A stretch of DNA of 64,000 nucleotides from Lachnospiraceae bacterium UBA7050 (GCA_002493905.1 DLAJ01000027.1:1-64000); one strand, 5' to 3'. Counted from the first letter of the stretch, positions 1 through 9,063 are shown. Notes: generated by a model from the letters alone, not told the origin. Numbers and translations: made by a program.

Positions 1-80
1 GGGATTTGAACCCTCGCGCCGCTATTAACGACCTGCACCCTTTCCAGGGGTGTCCCTTCAGCCAGCTTGGGTACTTCTCC
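1..80 (-). tRNA. tRNA-Ser(GGA), 3' end cut by window edge
   Basis: Read on the minus strand, the sequence begins GGAGAAGTACCCAAGCTGG and shows the D arm, an anticodon loop CTGGAAA (anticodon GGA at 43-45), a long variable arm typical of class II serine tRNAs, and a T arm GAGGGTTCAAATCCC. The acceptor 3' strand lies outside the window. It decodes UCC/UCU. A second tRNA-Ser lies about 190 bp upstream on the same strand, so the two probably form a small serine tRNA cluster. Confidence 0.95.
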
Positions 81-271
81 ATCTACCTGAATTACAAAGA
101 ATCTCCCATTTGGAAATTCCTCTTTGTATTTGCCGTCGTAAGCGGCATCTTATTCATAACAATAGAAAGCGCACACCGCGTTCTCTCTATTGCAGGGGAT
201 ATGCAAAAAATCGCATATCGTTCCTGAGACGAACCCTCACCAAAATATCTCCCCTGAAGAATCGTCTCCAA

Positions 272-357
272 CGGAGAGGATGGGATTCGAACCCATGCGC
301 CCTTGCGGACAAACGGTTTTCAAGACCGCCTCGTTATGACCACTTCGATACCTCTCC
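272..357 (-). tRNA. tRNA-Ser(UGA)
   Basis: The minus strand reads GGAGAGGTATCGAAGTGG at the 5' end and closes with the complementary acceptor strand CCTCTCC followed by discriminator G. The anticodon loop is CTTGAAA, giving anticodon TGA at 320-322. A long variable arm identifies it as a class II tRNA-Ser. T arm is ATGGGTTCGAATCCCAT. CCA is not encoded. It decodes UCA and related serine codons. Confidence 0.97.
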
Positions 358-435
358 AAACGTTTGCTCAAACCGAGCGCAAAATTTATATTAGCAAATA
401 TCGCATATCCTGTCAACACAAATTTGCGTTATTTT

Positions 436-1179
436 TCAAGATTTTTCACTGCGAAATAAAGCCTCTGCTAACGTCATGTCCTCCGGCGTCGTAATTTTTA
501 TATTATCGTAAGCACCCTCAAACAGTTTAACCCGCTCGCTGCTGAAATGTTCAATCACCATCGCATCATCCGTGACGTTCACCGGCCGAGTGCAAAATGC
601 GCCGGCATTTCCCTTCAGCCCGCACGATGCATCATCCATACTTTCCATCAGCTTTTGATACGCCCCCATTGCCAGCTCATAGGTAAAACACTGCGGCGTC
701 TGCATATTCCACACACCCGAGCGGTCCGGCGTCTCTATGACATAACCGTCAGCATCCGCAATCTTCACCGTATCTTTCGACAGCACAGCGGCAGCACATG
801 CGGCATGGCTCCGCAGGCATTCCCGCGCCCGGGTCAGAATTTCTTCCGATAAAAAAGGACGCGCGCCGTCATGAATCAGCACACAGCCCTCCGCTCTTGC
901 CGCGCAGAGCCCGCGATACACGGAATGGTAACGCTCAACTCCTCCGGCCACAACCTTTGTCACTTTCTGAAACACATATTTTTTAACAATTTCTTCTTTA
1001 CAAAATGCGATCTCTTCCTCAGCCGTAACAAGGATAACCTCATCCACAAAGCTGTCCTCAAACGCCCGCAGCGCATAATAAAGCACCGGCTTTCCCCCGA
1101 TCTGCATGTACTGCTTGCGAATCCTGCTGTTCATTCTGCTGCCGCGCCCTGCGGCAAGCACGATCGCCGTATAATACAT
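436..1179 (-). CDS. ispD: 2-C-methyl-D-erythritol 4-phosphate cytidylyltransferase (IspD)
   Basis: This 247-residue protein matches the usual IspD length. It transfers CMP from CTP to methylerythritol phosphate, the third step of the cytosolic MEP isoprenoid pathway. Seen motifs are the N-terminal nucleotide loop LAAGRGSRM, the following RKQY lysine/arginine segment, VLIHDGARPF, and TPQ/DDA segments near the C-terminus ending in the typical ITTPEDMTLAEAL. I chose the ATG at 1179, preceded by AAAGGAAA, over a GTG eight codons upstream because the protein then begins MYYTAIVLAAG as in the family. IspF is not adjacent. The downstream neighbour is the tRNA-Ser pair. Confidence 0.95.
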   Translation of the reverse strand: MYYTAIVLAAGRGSRMNSRIRKQYMQIGGKPVLYYALRAFEDSFVDEVILVTAEEEIAFCKEEIVKKYVFQKVTKVVAGGVERYHSVYRGLCAARAEGCVLIHDGARPFLSEEILTRARECLRSHAACAAAVLSKDTVKIADADGYVIETPDRSGVWNMQTPQCFTYELAMGAYQKLMESMDDASCGLKGNAGAFCTRPVNVTDDAMVIEHFSSERVKLFEGAYDNIKITTPEDMTLAEALFRSEKS

Positions 1180-1209
1180 TGCCGTTTCCTTTCCTTTTTC
1201 CACATCATG

Positions 1210-1809
1210 TCAGACTTCATTGTCATCCGCAAGCTCCCAGCCGTAAATCTTCCAATAACCGTTACTGTCTTTTCTTAATAGAAATAACTGTGTTGTCTGC
1301 GCCGTTCCGCTCTGCGTTTTTAACGTATAATAACAATACACGCGGGCCCATTCATAGCCGTCCTGCTTAAACTTGGAATTTTCAATATCCACGCTTGATG
1401 ATGTGGAATAAGATTTGATCGTGTAGCCCGCCTCCTGAAACTCCAGAATATCCGCTTTCAAGTCCATCAGGTACTGATCCTGCGTCTTATTTGCCACCAG
1501 TTCGTCATCATATAAGCGCTGTGCCTGCTCTGCAAGACGGACCAATTCCTCTTCACTGTAAGTTTCGTTATAAAAACACTGACTGATCTCGCTATAATAC
1601 TTGATCACTTCCTTGGGTGTCGGCGGATAATGATGCTCCAGATCACGCGTCAGCACCTCCTGCACAAGCGTGGATGCCACATCCTTTTCTGCATCCGTTT
1701 TCCTTGCCTTGTTTGACAGATGAAAATAATACATGCCGATCAGAAGTGCGAGTACCACAAAAAGAATGATCACCTTCACCGTATTTTGCTTTTTCTTCGT
1801 CTTAGCCAT
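1210..1809 (-). CDS. membrane-anchored protein, DUF6715-like
   Basis: This 199-residue protein has a Lys-rich N-terminus and one membrane segment (about residues 12-30, VIILFVVLALLIGMYYF), then a soluble extracytoplasmic domain. The pattern of the soluble part (YPPTPKEVIKYYSEI near residue 60, and a C-terminal LLRKDSNGYWKIYGWEL) resembles a family I know as DUF6715 from Lachnospiraceae. Its function is unknown. The start has AAGGAGATCATGCG in front. It sits 30 bp upstream of ispD and 44 bp downstream of rnz on the same strand, so the three are likely cotranscribed. The family assignment is from recognition, not a search. Confidence 0.75.
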   Translation of the reverse strand: MAKTKKKQNTVKVIILFVVLALLIGMYYFHLSNKARKTDAEKDVASTLVQEVLTRDLEHHYPPTPKEVIKYYSEISQCFYNETYSEEELVRLAEQAQRLYDDELVANKTQDQYLMDLKADILEFQEAGYTIKSYSTSSSVDIENSKFKQDGYEWARVYCYYTLKTQSGTAQTTQLFLLRKDSNGYWKIYGWELADDNEV

Positions 1810-1853
1810 CGCATGATCTCCTTATCCCTGTCTGCACGCGCACGCCAGATACG

Positions 1854-2768
1854 CTACAGCTCTTCCTCAAAACAAAGATCAACCGTTTTTCCGTCTTTCC
1901 CCGCATGCGCCTCCGAAAAGATTTTTCTGACATCCCTCATATAATCTTCCGCGCGCATCAACGCCGGGCTGTAATGAGTCAGCCACAATTCCTTTACCTG
2001 CGCATCCTTCGCCAGATGTGCCGCCTCGCGGAAGGTCATATGCTTATACCCTTTCGCCTTATCCAGGTTCTCCTGCTCCCCGTACATTCCCTCACAGATA
2101 AACAGATCGGCTCCCGCCGCATTTCTGACAATGCTCTCCGTCGGACGGGTGTCCGTACAATATGTAACCTTTATTCCTTTCCTTGGGGGACCGAGCACCA
2201 TGTCGGGCGTAACGACTCCATGATCGGTCAAAACCTCTTCTCCCTTTTGCAGCCTGCCCCAGTCGCGCTTCTGTACATGAAGCTCGGCCGCTTTTTCCGG
2301 GTGAAACCTGCCGATCCGGTCAACGGCAATCGTATAACCATAACATGGGACACTGTGATTGACCTTGAACGCTTCGATCCTGATTCCATGAAAAGAAAAC
2401 TGCTGTTCCGGCTCCGTAATCTCCACACACTGAATTTCAAAAGGCAGTTCCGGTGCGATCACACGAAGCGCATTGACAGTCCGCGTGAGACCCTTCGGAC
2501 CGATTAAAGTAAGCGGCTCCGTGCGCTCCGCATTTCCCATTGTCAGAAGCATGCCGGGAAGCCCGCTGATATGATCCGCATGATAATGTGTAAAGCAGAT
2601 CAGGTCAATCGGCTTCGGACTCCATCCTTTCTCCCGCAATGCGATCTGCGTTCCTTCCCCACAGTCAATCAAGATGCTCGTACCATTATATCTCGCCATC
2701 AAAGCGGTCAGCCAGCGATATGGCAGCGGCATCATTCCGCCAGTTCCTAACAGACATACTTCTAACAT
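1854..2768 (-). CDS. rnz: ribonuclease Z (tRNA 3' endonuclease)
   Basis: This 304-residue metallo-beta-lactamase-fold enzyme removes the 3' trailer from tRNA precursors lacking an encoded CCA, which fits the CCA-less tRNA-Ser nearby. The N-terminus LEVCLLGTGGMMPLPYR is typical of RNase Z. The zinc motif THYHADHISGLPG is near residue 65, further metal ligands lie in YTIAV...TDTRPTE and LTHYSPAL near the C-terminus. I chose the ATG at 2768 with a G-rich ribosome-binding site GGGGGGAA directly before it, over an in-frame TTG five codons upstream. Same strand and direction as the DUF6715-like gene and ispD. Confidence 0.93.
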   Translation of the reverse strand: MLEVCLLGTGGMMPLPYRWLTALMARYNGTSILIDCGEGTQIALREKGWSPKPIDLICFTHYHADHISGLPGMLLTMGNAERTEPLTLIGPKGLTRTVNALRVIAPELPFEIQCVEITEPEQQFSFHGIRIEAFKVNHSVPCYGYTIAVDRIGRFHPEKAAELHVQKRDWGRLQKGEEVLTDHGVVTPDMVLGPPRKGIKVTYCTDTRPTESIVRNAAGADLFICEGMYGEQENLDKAKGYKHMTFREAAHLAKDAQVKELWLTHYSPALMRAEDYMRDVRKIFSEAHAGKDGKTVDLCFEEEL

Positions 2769-2892
2769 GCTTCCCCCCGGCAATCACCCATCCAAACCTC
2801 CATGTCAGTTCACTGACATTGCAGAGCCGTTTAACCGAAATGCCATGCAGGCAAGGCAGTCCCCGCCTCTGACTCAAATTACAGGCTTCTTC

Positions 2893-3141
2893 TTATAGCA
2901 GCTCCGCCAGCTCCGTCCGCGTGGCCGGCAATTGAAATTCAGATGTTATTTTATGATAGCATTCTTCACAAAGATCAAATTCTTCTCTGCTTCCGTCATT
3001 CGAAGAAAAGTAGCCAAACGTGTCCTCCGCATGAAAACATCCTTCTTTCAAAATGCCGTTTTCCACAAGAAGCTCACGCCCACAGCAATTACACACAATC
3101 TTAACAAGTTTTTTTTCCGTTCCATGATCATACTGACGCAT
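2893..3141 (-). CDS. small Cys-rich (zinc-ribbon-like) protein
   Basis: I do not recognise this 82-residue protein. It has a CNCC cysteine pair near residue 18 and a CEECY pair near residue 60, spaced as in a treble-clef or zinc-ribbon fold, so it probably binds one zinc ion. The ATG at 3141 follows GGGAGGATTGCA, a good ribosome-binding site. It lies between rimI and rnz on the same strand with gaps of about 90 and 125 bp. No membrane segment or signal peptide is visible. Confidence 0.75.
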   Translation of the reverse strand: MRQYDHGTEKKLVKIVCNCCGRELLVENGILKEGCFHAEDTFGYFSSNDGSREEFDLCEECYHKITSEFQLPATRTELAELL

Positions 3142-3234
3142 TGCAATCCTCCCGCTTATTAAATAACATACGTTTTTAATAATTATAACAATGCAACACG
3201 TTTTTGCAAGTGGTAAATCTTAGGGGACCGGCAT

Positions 3235-3714
3235 TCAGGCCGGCTCTCCCGGCAGCCGTTTCCACATGATAACGGCATCCTCCGCCGGTTTTTCATAAAA
3301 TCCCGGTCGAATGCCCTCTGATACAAAACCAAGTTTTTCATATACATGGATTGCCGCTGCATTACTTTTTCGTACTTCGAGCGTAAACGCCTGCATTCCG
3401 GCTTTCTGTGCCTCCAAAAGCGCTTCCGCAATCAGACGCTGTCCAAGCCCGCAGCTGCGGTACTCCTTCCGGACTGCCACATTCGTCAGTTCGCCCTCAC
3501 CGGAAAGATTGCGGATACCGCAGGTGCCGCATATCTTTTTATCTTCGACTGCCACAAAATAATACGCATCAGGATGATTCACCATATCGCGAAATGCCGA
3601 GATGGACCACGGCATGGAAAACGTCTCTTCCTCCAGACGGCTGACCTGCTCCAAGTCCTCCTCGCACATCCGCCGTATCACCACCTGTTTTACACGCTCT
3701 GCTTCGTCTCTCAT
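3235..3714 (-). CDS. rimI: ribosomal protein S18-alanine N-acetyltransferase-like GNAT (RimI)
   Basis: This 159-residue GNAT acetyltransferase most resembles RimI, which acetylates the N-terminal alanine of S18. Seen features are the N-terminal RRMCEEDLEQV..LEEETFSMPWS segment typical of RimI, the acetyl-CoA loop region VRKEYRSCGLGQRLIAEAL (about residue 80), and the C-terminal SNAAAIHVYEKLGFVSEGIRPGFY. The usual R/QxxGxG is present as RSCGLG. In many Firmicutes rimI sits with tsaB/tsaD, but neither is in this window. It begins 13 bp after the end of the YcxB-like gene, so the two probably share a transcript. Another GNAT substrate cannot be excluded. Confidence 0.85.
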   Translation of the reverse strand: MRDEAERVKQVVIRRMCEEDLEQVSRLEEETFSMPWSISAFRDMVNHPDAYYFVAVEDKKICGTCGIRNLSGEGELTNVAVRKEYRSCGLGQRLIAEALLEAQKAGMQAFTLEVRKSNAAAIHVYEKLGFVSEGIRPGFYEKPAEDAVIMWKRLPGEPA

Positions 3715-3727
3715 CCATCTTCTCCCG

Positions 3728-4207
3728 TCATCGGATATTGACTTTTTTCGGCGGCATGTGTGTCGAGATCATTTCCATCACCTTTTCCTGCACATTCTGC
3801 TGCTGCAGCTGACGTTTGGGAAAGATCGTAGCATTGCGCTTCGTCGTATACAAAAGCAGGCTTCCCATCGTCGACCCCGCCTTCAGGAATACGTCCCATC
3901 CGTGCATCTGCGTCTCGTCTCCCTGCGAAATCTCAACGCCCTCCTCCGTCATTCTGTAATGAATCGGCTTTTTGAATACCGGATTTAAGGACTGCTGTTT
4001 TGCCCTCAGATAAAGGCTGACCGGCAGATAAATCAATATCAGGAGACCGCATGCCAGAAACAGAAACTGGCGGCTGACTGCATACTCCACAAGGAACAGA
4101 GCCCCTGCCGCCGCCCCCACAAGTCCCTGCAGCGAAGTATAGGTATAATGAAGCATATAATCATACAGACTGCCGCAGGTAACCGTCACATCAAATTCCA
4201 CTTCCAT
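3728..4207 (-). CDS. YcxB-like membrane protein
   Basis: This 159-residue protein has two adjacent membrane segments (about residues 28-43 and 47-66) followed by a cytoplasmic domain with the pattern TEEGVEISQGDETQMHGWDVFLKA and a C-terminal FPKRQL, as in the YcxB-like C-terminal domain. Function of the family is unknown. It heads a two-gene unit with rimI. A plausible sigma-A promoter lies at 4250-4277. The ribosome-binding site is weak (GGTAAGAT). Confidence 0.75.
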   Translation of the reverse strand: MEVEFDVTVTCGSLYDYMLHYTYTSLQGLVGAAAGALFLVEYAVSRQFLFLACGLLILIYLPVSLYLRAKQQSLNPVFKKPIHYRMTEEGVEISQGDETQMHGWDVFLKAGSTMGSLLLYTTKRNATIFPKRQLQQQNVQEKVMEMISTHMPPKKVNIR

Positions 4208-4249
4208 CTGATCTTACCGCCGCGCTCTCAAAGCGCTCCCTTCCTTTTC

Positions 4250-4277
4250 ATTATAACCGTTCTATCAAGAACCGCAA
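4250..4277 (-). promoter_or_regulatory. predicted sigma-A promoter for YcxB-like/rimI
   Basis: On the minus strand, TTGCGG (4272-4277) and TATAAT (4250-4255) are separated by 16 bp. It lies about 43 bp upstream of the YcxB-like start codon. Confidence 0.55.
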
Positions 4278-4361
4278 GCCAAAACATCCTGCCATGGAAG
4301 TCCCCGCCCAAAATGCACGAAGAATTCCTCGTAGAAAGCCCACAAAAGAGTCCCTCCGCAC

Positions 4362-7300
4362 TCAGTGCAGGAACTGATACAGCACACTCATTAACAGCTC
4401 CATATTCAGCGGCTTGGCAATATGGGCATTCATGCCGCTTTTCAGGGCGGTTTCCTTGTCTTCCTCCATCGCATTCGCCGTCATTGCAATGATTGGTAAG
4501 TTCTTCGTATCCCTGCGCTGCATGGCGCGGATCGCTTTCGTCGCCTCATACCCGTTCATGACAGGCATCTGCACATCCATCAGAATCGCATCGTAATGCC
4601 CTTCCTCAGACGCCCCGACCATGGCAACCGCATCCGTTCCGTCAGGTGCCGTCTCAATCTGAAAACCTGCTTCCTCCAGAATGACCTCAGCAATCTCTCT
4701 GTTCAGTTCATTATCTTCTACTAAAAGAAGACGCTTTCCACTGTAATCGACCTGCGTCCAGACCTTCCCTTCCCCGGCCTGCCTTTCATCGTCCATGTTG
4801 TTCGCCGCAAGCAGCGCTGCCTTTAAGTCGGACATAAAAAGCGGCTTTGCACAGAAGGCAGTAACGCCCGCCTCTTTCGCCTCTTCCTCAATATCCGTCC
4901 AGTCATAGGCAGTGAGAATGATAATAGGCGCATCCTTCCCCACAACGCTCCTGATTTTTCTTGCGGTCTCTATCCCGCTTAACTCCGGCATCTGCCAGTC
5001 AATGATATAAGTATGATAAGCGTCGCCTTCGTCATAGGCCGCCTTTGCACGATATACCGCTTCTCTGCCGGATGTGGTCCATTCAGAGCGCATACCGATG
5101 CTTTTTAACATTTTGCTCACGCTCTCGCATACGTTAAAATCATCATCCACAACAAGGGAACGCAGCCCGTTAAGCTCCCTGATCTGCTCCTCTGTCTTTT
5201 CTACATCCTGAAGCTGAAGCGGCAGCGTCACTGTAAAGGTGCTCCCTTTTCCTACTTCGCTCTCTACTTCAATCACGCCGTCCATCATGTCAATAATGCT
5301 CTTCGTGATCGCCATTCCGAGCCCGGCGCCCTGTATGCCGCTTCTCGTGGCAGTTGTTTCCCGCTCAAAAGGCTCAAAAATATGCTCCACAAATTCCCGC
5401 GACATTCCGATTCCGTTGTCCTTGACAACAAACACATATTCTCCCCATCCATGCCTGAACGTGGTGTGCTGCATAATGCGGAACGAAACGGTCCCGCCTG
5501 CAGGCGTATATTTGACAGCATTTCCCATTAAATTGATAAAAATCTGATTCAGCTTCAGCGGGTCTGCGATGACATCCTCATTGACAACCTCAAACGTATC
5601 AATAAACATTTCCAGCTGCTTTGCTTTCACCTGCGGCTGGATGATATTGACGAGATTGTGCATCAGTTCCGGAATATTGCATTCCTGATTATGAATCTGC
5701 ATTTTGCCGCTCTCAATACGGCTCATGTCCAGAATATCGTTGATCAGTCCCAAAAGGTGATTGCTGGAGGACAGAATTTTCCGCAGGCAGTCCTGAACCT
5801 GATCCTCGCGGTCCATATGACTCGCCGCAATCGTGGCAAAACCGATAATCGCATTCATTGGCGTCCGGATATCATGGCTCATATTGGACAAAAATGTTGT
5901 CTTCGCCTGATTGGCATGCTGCGCCTGCATCAGCGCGTCCTGCAGCGCCTGCGTCTGTTCCCGCTGCTTTCTGACCTGCTCCGTGATGTCCTTGGACACC
6001 ACCAGGGCAATCAGGTCGCCGCCCTCCTCGTCCCGCGTCATAAAGAAAGACTGGCGGACGCACATGGGCGCCCCGTTGTTCGTCCCTCCCCAATAGTCCA
6101 CATCCACTTCCATGTTGCCCCGCTCATACTGCTCTTTCAGGTAATCGACATTGACCTTTTCGGCATAATCCTCCTGGGATTCTGGCAGAATGAACTGCGC
6201 CCACCGGTCAAAGCATTCGGACGCACTGCACGGCGCGGACAGCCCCACCATTGCCAGCAGGGAAACCTCCCGCCCGTCTTCCATACGGGTAATATCCTGA
6301 TCGATCCGGTCCTTTGTCAGATTACATTCAAACGTACTGAACGAATTGGACATAATGGCAATCCGGTACTGGCGCTCCTTGCGGTTTAACACAGCCCGCG
6401 CCCTCTGCTCGTCCAGCTCCTTCTGCTTGAGCTCCGTAATATTCTGACGGGTATACAGCACCTTGACCGGCTTTCCGTCCTTCCGCTCCAGGCATGCGAC
6501 AAGCAGATACTCCCAGTCCTCCTTACCCTGACGGGAAACATGACATTCATAAACGTCGGAATCCTTGTCCGCGAGATTCTTTCTCAGCGTATCAATCTGG
6601 GCAAAATGTGTGAATTCTTCTTTTTCCTTCTCTCCAATAATATCCGCCGTATGAAACTGTATAAATTCGCTGTAAACCCCTTCCATCGGAATACTGCTAT
6701 TCAGCGGTCCGATGCCCGCCATATAAGAATAACGGTCGTTTTCTAAATCTACGATGAGATAGCGTGAAGAAAAAAGAATATTCACGCCGTGAAGCATGTC
6801 GCTGAACATCTTATTTTCTTTTTCCAGTCTTTTGCGCCGTCTCCCCGCACGAACCACCAGAAAAACAAGATACAGGATAAACAGGATTATCAGACAGGCT
6901 TCCAGTATCACGCCCGTCATATTTGCCCTTTTCACCATCCCCTGCGTAATATTTTTCGGGAACGCCTGCACCAGTACATAGTCATATCCCTTCAGATGCA
7001 TGACGCAGAGATTATCCGTCCGGCATCCCCCGTTGCACAAAAGCACCTGATCTTTGCCGTCCAGAAACGCTGCACGCGCCGATTCCGCTGTTCCCGCATC
7101 CGTCACATTTGAATGCAAAAGAAAATCAATCAGGTCTCCCCCATAGTTCCCGCCGCCTGAGCTGGCAATCACTTTGCCATCCGGCGTACATAAGAACACA
7201 TCCGCATTCTCTCCAAAGTAACTGACCATAAGCATGTCCCGCAGATAATCATCTGCAAAATACAAGCCCTGAAAAATTCCTCTAATCTCTTTGCCGCTGT

Positions 7301-7763
7301 AAACCGGAGCATAAAAAACCATCATAGGCATTCCGCCAGCTCCGGACTCCTCCACGATTTCCAGACCGACTTCTCCCCGCATTCCTCGTACAAAATAATC
7401 CCGGGCCGAACTGTCGCTGGTCGTGCCGTCGGAAGCAAGATTGACGCCGTCCGGGTCTGCAAACCAGACTGTGTCAAACGTTGTATTTTCTTCAAGCCCC
7501 CTCAGCATCTGAGTATTGATCTGCGTGTCTTCGCCGCCTGTGCTCACAAGATAAGCACTATTCTGAATGCGCTGCAGCGCGTTATCAAATTCGCTCTCTA
7601 TACGCGCGGCCGTCTGCCGGGCACAGTCCTCCGCATAAACCCGGTTCTGCCCTTGAATGCGCGTCCGGTTCTGTGTTGTATAACTATAAAATAAAAAGAT
7701 AACGATCATTAATAAAAGTGTTGCATAAACAAACGGCTGCCATATTTTATTCTGCTGTTTCAT
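4362..7763 (-). CDS. hybrid sensor histidine kinase with two receiver domains
   Basis: This 1133-residue membrane kinase has a first membrane segment (about 10-28), an extracytoplasmic Cache-like sensor (about 30-275), a second membrane segment (about 283-304), two PAS-like regions (about 320-450 and 460-600), a HisKA domain with SNMSHDIRTPMNAI (His about 630), an HATPase domain (N box NLMGNAVKYTP, G boxes DNGIGM and GAGLGM), and two receiver domains with likely phosphoacceptors Asp922 (DWQMPE) and Asp1063 (LMDVQMP). It is expected to sense an external small molecule and run a phosphorelay; no Hpt domain or partner regulator is adjacent. A second kinase of the same build lies at 60704-63241. 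The promoter candidate lies about 230 bp upstream. Confidence 0.92.
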   Translation of the reverse strand: MKQQNKIWQPFVYATLLLMIVIFLFYSYTTQNRTRIQGQNRVYAEDCARQTAARIESEFDNALQRIQNSAYLVSTGGEDTQINTQMLRGLEENTTFDTVWFADPDGVNLASDGTTSDSSARDYFVRGMRGEVGLEIVEESGAGGMPMMVFYAPVYSGKEIRGIFQGLYFADDYLRDMLMVSYFGENADVFLCTPDGKVIASSGGGNYGGDLIDFLLHSNVTDAGTAESARAAFLDGKDQVLLCNGGCRTDNLCVMHLKGYDYVLVQAFPKNITQGMVKRANMTGVILEACLIILFILYLVFLVVRAGRRRKRLEKENKMFSDMLHGVNILFSSRYLIVDLENDRYSYMAGIGPLNSSIPMEGVYSEFIQFHTADIIGEKEKEEFTHFAQIDTLRKNLADKDSDVYECHVSRQGKEDWEYLLVACLERKDGKPVKVLYTRQNITELKQKELDEQRARAVLNRKERQYRIAIMSNSFSTFECNLTKDRIDQDITRMEDGREVSLLAMVGLSAPCSASECFDRWAQFILPESQEDYAEKVNVDYLKEQYERGNMEVDVDYWGGTNNGAPMCVRQSFFMTRDEEGGDLIALVVSKDITEQVRKQREQTQALQDALMQAQHANQAKTTFLSNMSHDIRTPMNAIIGFATIAASHMDREDQVQDCLRKILSSSNHLLGLINDILDMSRIESGKMQIHNQECNIPELMHNLVNIIQPQVKAKQLEMFIDTFEVVNEDVIADPLKLNQIFINLMGNAVKYTPAGGTVSFRIMQHTTFRHGWGEYVFVVKDNGIGMSREFVEHIFEPFERETTATRSGIQGAGLGMAITKSIIDMMDGVIEVESEVGKGSTFTVTLPLQLQDVEKTEEQIRELNGLRSLVVDDDFNVCESVSKMLKSIGMRSEWTTSGREAVYRAKAAYDEGDAYHTYIIDWQMPELSGIETARKIRSVVGKDAPIIILTAYDWTDIEEEAKEAGVTAFCAKPLFMSDLKAALLAANNMDDERQAGEGKVWTQVDYSGKRLLLVEDNELNREIAEVILEEAGFQIETAPDGTDAVAMVGASEEGHYDAILMDVQMPVMNGYEATKAIRAMQRRDTKNLPIIAMTANAMEEDKETALKSGMNAHIAKPLNMELLMSVLYQFLH

Positions 7764-7842
7764 CCTATTCCTCCATGTCAGAGCGGTTTACTGCAATGCC
7801 ATATGATCAAAGCGCATTTGAATCTCTGACACAAACTGCCGA

Positions 7843-7892
7843 TTACAAATAAGCTGTTCAGCTTATTTGTAAGCTATCTTGCTTATTTGTAA
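7843..7892 (-). repeat. hairpin arm with a duplicated partner in hybrid-kinase leader
   Basis: TTACAAATAAGC (7843-7854) is perfectly complementary to GCTTATTTGTAA at 7861-7872, and the identical 12-mer GCTTATTTGTAA occurs again at 7881-7892. The single arm can therefore pair with either copy but not both. The element lies between the predicted promoter (7993-8022) and the kinase start, so it would be in the 5' untranslated RNA. Confidence 0.7.
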
Positions 7893-7992
7893 GCTCCTCA
7901 GCCTATTTTCAATCTATCCGCCGCATCCGGCACCGGCTGTTTTACCGCCGCCGGTCTCCGATACGCCATTACCTTCTTAAACAGAATAAATT

Positions 7993-8022
7993 ATTATACA
8001 ATAAAAGCCGTCCCGATATCAA
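7993..8022 (-). promoter_or_regulatory. predicted sigma-A promoter for hybrid kinase
   Basis: Minus strand TTGATA (8017-8022), 18-bp spacer, TATAAT (7993-7998). It would give a leader of about 220 nt. The rest of the 7764-8160 gap holds short direct repeats of CCAATCGTGCTT near 8100-8130 and no gene that I can support. Confidence 0.55.
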
Positions 8023-8160
8023 GTACCGGACTGTGTTTTCAATCCATACAATTGTAACCCGTTTCACAGCCGGACATGTCTTCAGACAGTCGTGTTTCCA
8101 GCCAATCGTGCTTCCGACCAATCGTGCTTATTACCATCTGTCAGTAAAAACGCTGCGCGT

Positions 8161-8745
8161 TCAACGCACGCCCTTGATGAGCGGTGAGAGCCTTTTATAT
8201 ATGAAAAGCGTAATAATCACACAAAATGCTGCTTTTACAAACGTAAATGGCATATTAAAGATCACAAGACAGGAAAGCAGCCCGTTCACATTCGGATTGA
8301 TCGCCTCATAGGCGCCTATGATCTGCTCCAACGGCATAAATTTGGTATACACCGGATAAACCAGAAAATAATTGGACGGCACGGAAACCAATGCCATAAC
8401 GACCGCTCCCACAATAGAACCGATCACAGCCATTTTTTTAGTCTTTTTATGCTTATAAATCATGCCTGCCGTAAACACAAACGACGCGCCGAGAATAAAA
8501 TTGGAAAGTTCGCCGACGCCACCCGTCGATGTTTTCATCAGATGCAGCAGATTTTTGACCAGACAGACCGCCACACCCGCCACCGGCCCTAATGCAAACG
8601 AACCGACAAGCGCAGGAAGCTCCGATAAGTCCATCTTGATGAATACCGGCATAAACGGAACACTGAAGTCAAAAAACATCAGCACGAAAGCAACTGCCGA
8701 AAGCATTCCAGTCATTGTTATTTTTCTGATTCTGTCGTTTTTCAT
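8161..8745 (-). CDS. ribU: ECF transporter S component, riboflavin type (RibU)
   Basis: This 194-residue protein has about six membrane segments and the conserved N-terminal pattern of ECF S components (KITMTGMLSAVAFVLMFFDFSVPFMP, then MDLSELPALVGSFALGPVAG and LVKNLLHL). It should bind riboflavin and dock on the shared EcfA/A'/T energy-coupling module, which is not in this window. The substrate call rests on the FMN riboswitch directly upstream (8849-9010) with an intrinsic terminator in the expression platform. The start follows AGAGAGGAGAAA. A second riboswitch-controlled S component is at 16524-17171. Confidence 0.92.
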   Translation of the reverse strand: MKNDRIRKITMTGMLSAVAFVLMFFDFSVPFMPVFIKMDLSELPALVGSFALGPVAGVAVCLVKNLLHLMKTSTGGVGELSNFILGASFVFTAGMIYKHKKTKKMAVIGSIVGAVVMALVSVPSNYFLVYPVYTKFMPLEQIIGAYEAINPNVNGLLSCLVIFNMPFTFVKAAFCVIITLFIYKRLSPLIKGVR

Positions 8746-8765
8746 TTTCTCCTCTCTTTCTGTGC

Positions 8766-8800
8766 ATAAAAATGCCCCGGATCTGATTCGTCCGGGGCAT
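8766..8800 (-). terminator. intrinsic terminator of the FMN riboswitch platform
   Basis: On the minus strand ATGCCCCGGA (8800-8791) pairs with TCCGGGGCAT (8781-8772), a 10-bp GC-rich stem, followed by a run of T (TTTTTATG). It lies between the aptamer and ribU, as expected for FMN-dependent premature termination. Confidence 0.88.
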
Positions 8801-8848
8801 AAATACTACACGCATCATCAAGTAATGACTGCCTGCTTTTTAAGAAAT

Positions 8849-9010
8849 TTTCTTCTCTCATCCAGACTTTACTGTCGGTTTTGGAATCCTCTGCAAGAGT
8901 CACCAAATCAGCCGTCACCACATTTTTGCCGTGACAGGTCGCGGACTGATACGACGCATACGCCGCCGTAATCACCGCCGGTAGGGAATTTCACCCAACC
9001 CCGAAGAATC
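8849..9010 (-). promoter_or_regulatory. FMN riboswitch (RFN element)
   Basis: The minus strand contains the conserved RFN blocks in order: CTTCGGGG, GGGTGAAATTCCCTACCGGC, AGTCCGCGACC, TTGGTGACTC, then TTCCAAAACCGACAGTAAAG, TCTGGATGAGAGAAGA, with closing P1 arms TTCTTC and GAAGAA. One arm is extended relative to the minimal element (about 8900-8930). It controls the ribU gene downstream through the terminator at 8766-8800. Confidence 0.97.
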
Positions 9011-9034
9011 ACTTTATGAAATTGTATCGTGGCT

Positions 9035-9063
9035 ATTGTAATACGCCCGCGCAAAAATGTCAA
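9035..9063 (-). promoter_or_regulatory. predicted sigma-A promoter of riboswitch/ribU
   Basis: Minus strand TTGACA (9058-9063), 17-bp spacer, TACAAT (9035-9040), placing the transcript start just ahead of the RFN element. Confidence 0.75.

Noticed and set aside
50..394. Plus-strand open frames over the tRNA-Ser genes
   Set aside because: They lie on the opposite strand of two clear tRNAs and have no ribosome-binding sites.
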